IMG/VR virus record: IMGVR_UViG_3300013126_001462
Span: 1 to 20,525 of that record
Strand: one strand, 5' to 3'
DNA: 20,525 bases
Source: a virus
Part shown: piece by piece, positions 9,201-13,761 of the stretch
How positions within the stretch are numbered: position 1 is the stretch's first letter
How the letters are laid out: the number at the start of each line of letters is the position of its first letter
Position numbers and translations under genes: made by a program
The notes under the pieces: generated by a model
Database searches by the model: none
Seen by the model: the letters and a program-made list of their open reading frames with translations, nothing else
What the model was told of the DNA's origin: nothing

Positions 9201-12047
9201 TCCTAAAAATGTATTATTGACATAGTTAGTACCTTGATCAACTATATATTCAATATTATCTAATAATAAGTCTTTGGCATTGACATAACCTACTGGCAAT
9301 CCTGCAGGAGTTGGCATAGTAATTGCAGGTAATATTGTAGGTATTTTAGCAATACCATTTCCAGTACCAGGTACAGCGGCTACAAAGGTATCTCCTACTG
9401 TATAAGATTCACCAGTAGTACCAGCTACAGCGTTCCAATCAGTGGTTCCTAATACTTCAATTTCATACGTAATACCCGCAACTAATTCTGTTACAGGATA
9501 TGATACATCAACTACGTTGATTAGGTCACCAGCATATGTATTCGCCAGTATGTTTGTAATACTTTGAATACTGGCAGCTACTTCAGTTGCCTCAGTTCCA
9601 CTTTGAGTATCTACAGCCTTTAACAATAGATAGTTTAAAGCTCTAATGGTAATATCTTTTTGACTAATTAATACTGCACTGGCTGTGGCATTGCTATAGG
9701 TAAATCCTGCCTTTACGCTTTGCCAATTACTGCCATAGATAAGATCATATCCAACAGCATCAATAATTAAACCAACATCTCTAAAACAAGTTTGATCATT
9801 AAATTCATTTCTTTGTTTATAGACTAAATTACTGGCTATTTGTAGGGCACGTTTAATAGTTTTTACTGGCTTGTTAATACCATCAAAATTATCATCACCA
9901 TTAGTTGAACTAACAGCTACTTGTCCACCACCAAATAAATCAGCACTAACAAATTCTAATTTATTTCCATCTCGATTAAGTGATAATATTGATCCATCTA
10001 CACCTAAAACTCTTGGGAATGTTAAGGTATAACTATTTACAAACTCTTCCGGTGTTGTTCCTGATGGGGCACGTAATCCTACATAGTTATTGCCGTTTGA
10101 AGTTAACTCTTTTAACCTAATCTCGCCTTGATTATTAACATTAAGACCGTCAGTGTTGATTAAGGTAGATCTTATTGTAGATGGAGTTGTCTCACCTATC
10201 CTAGTATTATCAATAGTTCCACTATTGATATCTACGTTGGCTAATGTGCTAGTGCCATCTACAGTAAGATCTTCAGAAATATATACATTGTTGTTTACTG
10301 TGATGTTATTTACTGTAATATCATCTAATAACAAACTACCTAAAGTTGCTTGTCCAGTAACGTCAAGATCGCCACTAATATTAACATTGCCAGTAGTATC
10401 AAGTGTACTAGCATCAATATTATCAGCATTTATATCATTACTTGTTATTGTGCCTGTGAAATTACTAGTTCCTGCTATGTCAAGATTACCACCTACATGT
10501 AAGTTTTCGCTTATTCCTACACCACCTGTTACTACAATAGACCCAGTAGTTGTATCGGTAGAACCTATATTAGCATTTGCATATACCTGTCCATCTAAAT
10601 TAGTTTCTATGTTAACTGTTAAATTCTCAATTGTAGCAGTATCTAATACATCTAAAATATCAGTTTCAATATTTGTTGCATCAACGTCACCAGTTAAGTC
10701 ACCTGTAACATCACCTGTAACATTACCAGTATACATAGCATCAGTACCTGTAGTACCTCTATCCAATATTACAGTTTCACTAATTACACCACCAGTGTCC
10801 TTATAGAGAATAATATCTGTGTATGCTTTTGCATCAAACCCATTAGTACCATTTTCAAAAACTTTTACATTAACATTTTCTGCAAATATATCACCAGTGC
10901 TTGGTCCAATAATAGTACCTTCAAACTCACCAATAAATCTTTCAGTGGCTTCTATCACAGTGCCAGTTATAGCTCTAGGTTCGTCTGCTCCAATTACAGT
11001 GGCATCAATATTTCCACCATTTATATCAACTTGATCTAGCCTACTAAGCCCATAACTGGTTATATTACCACTTACCTTACCGATAAACTCAGCTTCTACA
11101 TAACCTGGATCTAAGGGTGCTCCACCTGTACCATTCTCCAATACTTTAGTAATACCATCTTCAGCATAGATATCACCAGCAAAATTTCCGCTTATGCTAC
11201 CTTCAACATTACCATAGAATACAGGTGGTTGATAACTTAATACATTTGTTGGACCACCTGTTCCATTATCTAATATTTTAGTAGTGCCATCAGCAGCATA
11301 TAAATCACCAACTACATTACCTTCTAGTGTACCAACAAATTTTACACTGGCAGTAATTACAGTTCCTGTGATTAAGGTAGGACCGCTATTACCAATTATA
11401 GTGCTATTAATGAACCCACCGTTTAATAACAAACTGCTTATTTCACTGGTACCAGTAGTTTGAGTTACTCGACCTAATAGTTGACCTGTAAAAGTTGCAT
11501 CTGTTCCATTAGTGCCATTCTCTAAAACTTTTACTCCACTATCGCTATAGATATCACCAAAAACATCACCAAACAAGTTACCAGTAATATTGCCTTGAAT
11601 GTTAGCTAGAATTTCTTCTTCTACATTTATACTATTGGCTACTATATCACCGGCTACATTAAGATCACCTCCAATACCTACACCACCTGCCACTATTAAA
11701 GTTCCAGTATATGGGTCTATACTAGGAATATTATCAGAAAGTATTGTTTTAACATTAACAGTAATTAACTCTGGATCAGCAACTAATGTTTCCACAGTAT
11801 TGTTAGTCATAACAATGCTGTTGGTTCTTGTTGCAGGGCCAATTGTTAGAAACGTATAGGGATTGAATTCGGAAACAACTTCACCTAAGGTAACAATATA
11901 GGATAAATTGTTCCACCTAGTAAAACCATCACCTATTTTAAAGTTTTTTTGATCTAGGTCAACCCCAACCTCGCCCTGTGCAAGAATAGGGTTAATATCT
12001 TCCCAGTTTTGTTTTATGTCTCTTCTTAATTGAATCCTTTTGGCCAT
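1..12047 (-). CDS. Giant modular phage fibre/structural protein (3' end outside window)
   Basis: One minus-strand frame is open from ATG 12047 to the left edge: 4015 codons and no stop. The start follows GGAG with a 6-nt spacer and a late-type promoter. Residues 1-50 (MAKRIQLRRDIKQNW..., ending in an IGDG motif) resemble the adaptor-like N-terminus of phage fibres (Mtd_N-like). Residues ~165-445 are Gly-rich repeats with an ENGTGG-type motif. Residues ~705-1725 carry five C-x-R-D helical motifs around a pectate-lyase-like beta-helix (~1409-1663). HGF-type beta modules lie at about 1862, 2555 and 2633, and GGSGYT modules at 2410 and 2454. From ~2650 on it is fibre repeats (ALTGDVSG, GGxxVTENLNVGGN, RDASGNFSAGTI), broken by a compact module at ~3678-3755. 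No enzymatic residues were recognised. It probably works outside the capsid, in the tail or fibre apparatus; that role, and any receptor contact, is inferred from architecture. Confidence 0.9.
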   Translation of the reverse strand, partial: MAKRIQLRRDIKQNWEDINPILAQGEVGVDLDQKNFKIGDGFTRWNNLSYIVTLGEVVSEFNPYTFLTIGPATRTNSIVMTNNTVETLVADPELITVNVKTILSDNIPSIDPYTGTLIVAGGVGIGGDLNVAGDIVANSINVEEEILANIQGNITGNLFGDVFGDIYSDSGVKVLENGTNGTDATFTGQLLGRVTQTTGTSEISSLLLNGGFINSTIIGNSGPTLITGTVITASVKFVGTLEGNVVGDLYAADGTTKILDNGTGGPTNVLSYQPPVFYGNVEGSISGNFAGDIYAEDGITKVLENGTGGAPLDPGYVEAEFIGKVSGNITSYGLSRLDQVDINGGNIDATVIGADEPRAITGTVIEATERFIGEFEGTIIGPSTGDIFAENVNVKVFENGTNGFDAKAYTDIILYKDTGGVISETVILDRGTTGTDAMYTGNVTGDVTGDLTGDVDATNIETDILDVLDTATIENLTVNIETNLDGQVYANANIGSTDTTTGSIVVTGGVGISENLHVGGNLDIAGTSNFTGTITSNDINADNIDASTLDTTGNVNISGDLDVTGQATLGSLLLDDITVNNITVNNNVYISEDLTVDGTSTLANVDINSGTIDNTRIGETTPSTIRSTLINTDGLNVNNQGEIRLKELTSNGNNYVGLRAPSGTTPEEFVNSYTLTFPRVLGVDGSILSLNRDGNKLEFVSADLFGGGQVAVSSTNGDDNFDGINKPVKTIKRALQIASNLVYKQRNEFNDQTCFRDVGLIIDAVGYDLIYGSNWQSVKAGFTYSNATASAVLISQKDITIRALNYLLLKAVDTQSGTEATEVAASIQSITNILANTYAGDLINVVDVSYPVTELVAGITYEIEVLGTTDWNAVAGTTGESYTVGDTFVAAVPGTGNGIAKIPTILPAITMPTPAGLPVGYVNAKDLLLDNIEYIVDQGTNYVNNTFLGFSYTGPTVTKCERDMSLVIEGAIYDIVLGTNLNTRQNQYSYDRQNQLGTFYNQKIQTAAALKQLYRESEQYVTSGTFFLSYKNKVQEIIDFLEEGYLAIDAVSFTNPSNAEVAVLNAKNQLQTNKAFIREEVIAWLIDTYPSYASTPGSIIDKCRRDVEFIVDAVTYDVLYGGNSATYTNAEAYIFGAVLQLGAGEKAQTLAAYTRLQEIIGDIVNAVPITKSSTNLLTQDTSLYPATNSEQTIKCQDLVDIIIDVITDENTSSLNNKVFPDISSANPTTQLNFGLIQENKAAIITGVSQFITVEFNNFAYNEEKCARDIRYLVYSLAYDLMYGGNSQTVDAAKKYFSYGMGLPIFNDRQASAITYRYLKDEIINSVLQNDLNSFGPSDPASSAAIDKAQELLGYVVTIIDQGPSQAPNTEYPNATPISPTKSDARAALLADKEIIQTETVAFVADYIPNEKRIVIAVASGDYYEDNPIIIPDNVSVVGAGLRACNIRPLNAGKDMLRVRNGCYFTEITFRDALDVNNIPSFTFDYAVAFDDPADPECSRVGYTRLPNNKPVISISPYVQNCSIISFLGGNGVLVDGSKVRTPNIPANQIEAENPVEGPAPQQGKSMVGNAFTMLSFGGTGYRVINDAYAQIVSCFQIFCLNGSYCQSGGYLSITNSATNFGQFALRANGYSPNAFDFNKGIVVATGSAGAQQTLTAIGFGDLPIQHYVIRFRNPVYRETYNTILNNKEELRDALITWIDSQVTANTAPYYTGFTYDEDTCRRDTLLVLEAVAYDVLTGGNSKSVEAGVAYSTSTVAVLINQRTQNIAAFQELKSLTIALVHPDAQSRVGDLFDIIIDIIDSIINVPEIVDYSNIGDVTNSYKQVDDQVPFTPSNNVTIPGTSPAQIEPVINVNTNVITIPAHGFQNTEKVVYRTNGNSLIKGLYDEQTYVIKILNANQFELYLDDSFEIKAKFTAPLPTGEHLLLKNIKEFFIDDLTESHVVYQKLQVEPPPIGQSYTFIPGRVIEGITSGITPNRAYIYSWDPTTRSLVVSVEKVLVGLNFIRNNFTLDTVIQYDNGSPSILNIDVTDVQNVDNLYTATFKILATTSGNELINLETLPSKQIWLHRPSIVNSSSHTWEYAGSGTDYNALPQNGGRTRVEYEQVSELPGRVYTSGTNELGDFKVGDFIKAENKTGNVQFTNTVSIAALDALKLAVGNITIEEFSADIDLGDNEVGGPSHNRLSTQLAVRSFLENRLGDFIDKELTTTTQPGGIPQLNALGKLSADQIPPLRNFLVYRSNGYRSRLNLVNTIPPTSILNGDLAIETYSGVSLTLDGVLVAVDGDLILQASSGATGRVVGGNNSTTVVIGSLDEFFDDTFDTVGELTLNGVSTGLTPTLVGGIIPDQNTNYILSELDSKQILLLDPTQTYDFTGVTSVTGSNSQAQGTIEYIVEGVANALDNSNDPVTGLAGGSGYTQPPSGFYTDVPLTGGSGTGARADLFLSGGVVTNVVLTAGGSGYTTVDRLSANDANLNGRTGGSAFSVKVSQIQNRVYVDIVGALKFNANSIAPEFTEDANVVTKTTDQLDSTVVATFNAASTGSGGNVNTALSRITIVGHPFDDGDAVQYNAGFGTPLGGIVNNSIYYVKKIDADTIELYTTYSLSTKLTIVNSGAGNQTLTLSILDVTKDTVYIPDHGFATGDAVKIIAADPPYGILTNSIFFVGSVTTNTFTIHEGRADAVASTLGLTIGAFNFTNTGTGVASFRKQSIKIIGVVDNASILAENWSSLSASNIDTTNIVSGIMSTTRLAVGTANSNTFLRGDSTWAKAVQKIKKPSVDSAITITGPFFDPGPGGIQEFYNEVTVGVDVVSGGQENANILGHTNLGVASFNKSQFEVGTGGSQGAVAIKSGVVDAGTLDGQDGLYYLTPSNIIGQVPVDKGGTNIASYTVGDMLYASGSTIIQKLAIGDTNSVLNVQPVSLGSANKRPVWTDSITLNGLTVNGNVNITGAASTLNAYDIQMDDNNIELGSVEPISSRSGNINFTAVGALTTTITASTAGMIPGMTLSRVSGGQLGANPRVTAINGANLFTFTADTPPDQISPNGVAVVFNTGGITDATAAGGGITIKGATDKLFRWVQSTSSWTSSENMDLAAGKTYKINGVDVLSSTTLGSGVTNSSLTVVGTITTGTWQATIISPTYGGTGINNGTKTITLGGNLTTSGAFASTFTMTAATSVTFPTTGTLATLAGTEALTNKTVNGMTISNSTGTFTLANAKTLTASNTMTFQATDGSTINFTTGGQVIYKASPVIDDPTFNLTYNGSGALTSVSLQSAYTTDFKTRFTSVGTTNRFSWLTNLNWNGSAFVKDNNLKSHWAIDKVITATDTTSYIAFTYGGPTNLVSTDKFKVFGTGRVEMAGNIPSTNTSTGTLIVTGGTAVTENLNVGGNFNVTGNTVIGGNLTVSGTTTTINTETIELADNIIVLNSNETAAPTQNAGIEIERGTSANVSLLWDESVDKWTFGAGSTVIAGTFQGAVSGGLSGNADTATKLETARTIALTGDVSGSITFDGSTNVSMTTTIGLNSVALGTDTTGNYIAAVSSGTPGAQTGTSGLTITGSGEGVTVNISHADTSSVSNLSSDNSGTTFIQDISFDFDTFGHVTAASVATANVGDATLTMGVGGIGLSGSATFTANSTTAQTFTVTSNATSANTASTIVARDASGNFSAGTISASLSGNATSSTYAATSDVRTISPSSIPASYMRFGFTSFNNNNTAPWADYLHMRSYGDSSGGSDNLIMFRKDAIGMRIWQQAYGSSTAYSTYKDVAFTDNIGNGTLTVQGNNGLTGSGTFTANQGTAATITLGHANSAITAGTVSDGGATRTLAFGGTFKIPSVTYDAYGHITGTTTITLTMPANPDTNTTYSAGTDLSLSGTTFNVSSATANTASTLVKRDASGNFSAGTITATFSGNLTGNVTGNVSGSSGSCTGNAATATTAGSITNQANSATITAATANTASTIVLRDASGNFSAGTITASLSGNATSATSATSATTAGSITNQANSATITAATANTASTIVLRDASGN
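103..138 (-). repeat. 9-bp microrepeat (four units) inside the fibre gene
   Basis: Four consecutive 9-bp units on the plus strand, gtagcactg twice, then gtagcacta and gtagcattg, encode a short Ala-Thr-Ser run. The tract lies just beyond the end of one exact 108-bp repeat copy and is absent at the equivalent place beside the other copy. It looks like a slippage-generated in-frame expansion. Confidence 0.8.
6828..9788 (-). repeat. Five copies of a Cys-containing helical motif in the giant fibre
   Basis: The pattern C-x-R-D-x(9)-Y-D-x(3)-G-x-N occurs five times in frame. Its Cys residues are 754, 960, 1103, 1265 and 1720 (codons at 9788, 9170, 8741, 8255 and 6890). Four copies precede the predicted beta-helix and one follows it. 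The spacing is irregular (206, 143, 162 and 455 residues), so these are dispersed domains and not a tight tandem array. The surrounding sequence looks alpha-helical. Similar motifs occur in large cyanophage structural proteins (from memory); their function is unknown to me. Confidence 0.8.
7045..7825 (-). other. Pectate-lyase-like beta-helix domain within the giant fibre
   Basis: Residues ~1409-1663 begin with NEKRIVIAVASGDYYEDNP, followed by IIIPDNVSVVGAG and short hydrophobic strands ending in G or N. This is the usual pattern of right-handed parallel beta-helices in phage tailspikes and cyanophage structural proteins. I see no convincing catalytic set for a polysaccharide lyase, so a binding or scaffolding role is as likely as enzymatic activity. 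The exact limits are approximate. Confidence 0.6.
10725..11553 (-). repeat. Glycine-rich ENGTGG-type repeats near the fibre N-terminus
   Basis: Five related segments follow the form D-G-x-x-K-(V/I)-L-(E/D)-N-G-T-(N/G)-G, most followed or preceded by alternating GNV/GDV strands. They lie near 11491-11553, 11245-11305, 11112-11166, 10825-10880 and 10725-10780. The fifth is more diverged (LDRGTTGTDA). They encode residues ~165-445 and probably form a repetitive beta-rich shaft. Confidence 0.75.
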
Positions 12048-12081
12048 TATTATCTCCGACTTTAGCTTGAAGATAGCCTCC

Positions 12082-12116
12082 AAACCGCCCATAATAGTAT
12101 TTATTAGGAACGGTTT
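12082..12116. repeat. Inverted repeat around a late-type promoter
   Basis: The 6-bp arms 12082-12087 (aaaccg) and 12111-12116 (cggttt) are perfect inverted repeats around 23 bp that include the NATAAATA-like element. There is no U-tract, so it does not look like an intrinsic terminator. Six bp is short enough to be chance. Confidence 0.3.
12098..12105 (-). promoter_or_regulatory. Late-type promoter element for the giant fibre gene
   Basis: The minus strand reads AATAAATA followed by CTATT, matching 7 of 8 bases of the T4 late -10 element TATAAATA and fitting NATAAATA of T4-like cyanophages. It lies about 50 bp upstream of the fibre ATG, in the 83-bp gap after the small Sm-like gene. Transcription from here would begin near 12091, below the earlier in-frame ATG at 12092, which supports ATG 12047 as the start. 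Confidence 0.55.
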
Positions 12117-12130
12117 AGTTAGGAAAATAG

Positions 12131-12421
12131 TTAATTCAGTGCAATTCCAGAGGTTTTACTTAGATATTGCTTGGCAATCTCTGTATCTGTTGTAGCATGT
12201 GTGATAATTCCACTTTTATTAATTGCATATTCATCATCTGGATTTACTGTAAACATAAAAGGAACCATGCCCATTCCTTGTGGATTCATCATTAATACAC
12301 TGGGTTTAGTTATGTACATAGTGGTATCATCCTCACGTACAAACCTACCCAATATCTCCTCTCCACTACTTAGTTTAAAACTTACTACATCATTATCTTT
12401 GTATTTTTTTGCTAATAGCAT
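12131..12421 (-). CDS. Small conserved phage protein with a probable Sm-like beta-barrel fold
   Basis: This 96-residue protein starts MLLAKKYKDNDVVSFKL and continues SGEEILGRFVRED, then YITKPSVLMM and a Met/Pro-rich stretch with MFTVNPDD. The pattern of strand, GEEI(L/V)GR, acidic turn and I(T)KP resembles LSm/Hfq-type small barrels, and similar short proteins recur in T4-like marine phages (from memory). RNA binding is not shown. Its ATG overlaps the glutaredoxin stop by one base (TAATG), with AAAGG 7 nt upstream, so it is the last, translationally coupled gene of the nrd cassette. No signal peptide or membrane segment is visible. The product is real with high probability; its function is unknown. 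Confidence 0.8.
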   Translation of the reverse strand: MLLAKKYKDNDVVSFKLSSGEEILGRFVREDDTTMYITKPSVLMMNPQGMGMVPFMFTVNPDDEYAINKSGIITHATTDTEIAKQYLSKTSGIALN

Positions 12422-12651
12422 TATGCTGCCTTTTGAAAGTATTTTGCTAGTTCAGTATATCCACCAATATGCTGCTCATTCAAGAATATTTGTGGTACTG
12501 TACGAGCTGTAGGTACTGCTTCTAGTAACTCTTCTTTAGTCCATCCATCACCAATCTTACGTTCTTCATACTCTATGCCTTTTAATTCTAATAGGCTTTT
12601 GGCCTGATCACAATAGGGACAATGGTACTTACTCCATAAAATAGCCTTCAT
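12421..12651 (-). CDS. Glutaredoxin
   Basis: This is a 76-residue thioredoxin-fold oxidoreductase. The redox motif CPYC is at residues 11-14, the cis-proline motif TVPQIF at 51-56, and the glutathione-contacting GGYTEL at 63-68. All sit where expected for a short bacterial or phage glutaredoxin (usually 75-90 residues). It would pass electrons from glutathione to the C-terminal cysteines of NrdA, regenerating active reductase in the cytoplasm. It lies 12 bp downstream of nrdB with a good ribosome site (AAAGGA, 6-nt spacer), and its stop overlaps the next start. T4 encodes a comparable protein, NrdC, but I have not assigned that symbol because orthology is not shown. Confidence 0.95.
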   Translation of the reverse strand: MKAILWSKYHCPYCDQAKSLLELKGIEYEERKIGDGWTKEELLEAVPTARTVPQIFLNEQHIGGYTELAKYFQKAA

Positions 12652-12663
12652 ATTATTTCCTTT

Positions 12664-13761
12664 CTAGAATTGGGGTAGTTCATCATAGTTAATAGCATCA
12701 CTCATGACTCCTATGACGTAGTTAGTTGATTCGTTTTCCTGTAATGCTGTTTGCTTCTTACTGGTATCACTATGCTTATTGAACCATGGAATAGGATTGG
12801 TCTTAATACTAGTAACATATTTTAAACCAATCTCCTTAAGTGCTGACGCTGCTGTATAATCTACAAAATCTTTTAGAATATTGGCATTAAGACCAATAAC
12901 AGGTCCACGCTTAAACAAATAGTCAGCCCAAGCCTTTTCTTCTCGTATAACATCCATATATAAGGCATAGACTTCTGCTTCACATTGGGCCTTAGCCTGT
13001 GCGAATCTTGGATCTTCCTTGACTACTTGATTGATTAACCAGCCTGTCCATCCCTTGTGTAATAGTTCATCCTGTAGGATAAGGCTAATAATGTTACCAT
13101 TGCCAATAAAGATTTTATTCTCTACCATGGCTAGGCTAGTGGCAAAACTTACCATAAATCGTAGTGCCTCAAGAGCATAGCTGGCATTAAGGGCTAACCA
13201 AATTGCTTTGATATGATGGTCTACAGCAACTTCTGTGCCTGTTTCTTTGAAGCAATTTAATTGATGTAGTTGCTCATAGTATCGACCTACACTAGCAGCC
13301 ATATCCACAATGTCCTGTGTGTCGTGTATGGTATTGAACACATCTTTAGGCACATTATAGATATTACGAATAATATGACTATAACTACGACTATGTATAT
13401 TAGTCTCGAAGAATGTCCAATTATATACTAGGGCTTCTAGTTCAGGCAAACTTACTACTGGAGTAAAGATTTGACTGGGGCCACGTCCTTGTAGGCTATC
13501 CAATGCCGTTTGTCGTAATAGATTACTGGTGAATATGTGTTTGACTGCTTCGCTGGCTTCTTTAAAATCCTGAGCATCTTTAACTAGGCTGATCTCTTCT
13601 GGTACCCAAAAGAAACCACGTGCTGTTTTTTCAAAGTCTGCTATTTTGTTATACTTTACTTCCTCAAATCGTTGTATGGTCACTGGACCTGCTGGGTCAA
13701 GAAACATTTTACGATGTAGGTAGTCTGTCTTTGTGTGTAGGTTATATTGTTGTTTACTCAT
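12664..13761 (-). CDS. nrdB: Class I ribonucleoside-diphosphate reductase, small subunit (R2)
   Basis: The 365-residue R2 subunit generates the diiron-tyrosyl radical that starts ribonucleotide reduction in NrdA. Recognisable residues are FFWVPEE (50-56), D88 in LDSLQGR, E119, H123 and Y127 in FETNIHSRSYSHI, E198 with F202/F206 in ALEALRFMVSF, and E232/H235 in DELLH. These are equivalent to E. coli D84, E115, H118, Y122, E204, E238 and H241. The C-terminus (NYDELPQF) is the flexible tail that docks on R1. One oddity: E119 and H123 are four residues apart, whereas E. coli and T4 have ExxH with a spacing of three. The ATG overlaps the nrdA stop by four bases (ATGA), indicating coupled translation. 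Length matches the family. Confidence 0.97.
   Translation of the reverse strand: MSKQQYNLHTKTDYLHRKMFLDPAGPVTIQRFEEVKYNKIADFEKTARGFFWVPEEISLVKDAQDFKEASEAVKHIFTSNLLRQTALDSLQGRGPSQIFTPVVSLPELEALVYNWTFFETNIHSRSYSHIIRNIYNVPKDVFNTIHDTQDIVDMAASVGRYYEQLHQLNCFKETGTEVAVDHHIKAIWLALNASYALEALRFMVSFATSLAMVENKIFIGNGNIISLILQDELLHKGWTGWLINQVVKEDPRFAQAKAQCEAEVYALYMDVIREEKAWADYLFKRGPVIGLNANILKDFVDYTAASALKEIGLKYVTSIKTNPIPWFNKHSDTSKKQTALQENESTNYVIGVMSDAINYDELPQF

Noticed and set aside
10153-11859. Plus-strand frames of 71-217 codons opposite the N-terminal part of the fibre gene
   Set aside because: Same antisense effect of repetitive fibre sequence; no start signals and no family resemblance.
1-12047. Diversity-generating retroelement, suggested by the Mtd-like N-terminus of the fibre
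   Set aside because: No reverse transcriptase or template repeat is visible in the window, and the fibre C-terminus, where a variable repeat would lie, is outside it.
12048-12092. An earlier in-frame ATG (12092) that would add 15 residues to the giant fibre
   Set aside because: It lies at about the expected transcription start of the late promoter and has no ribosome site. ATG 12047 has GGAG at good spacing and begins with the conserved adaptor-like N-terminus.
12082-12116. Intrinsic terminator after the nrd cassette
   Set aside because: The stem is only 6 bp with a 23-bp loop and no U-tract follows, so it is listed as a weak inverted repeat only.
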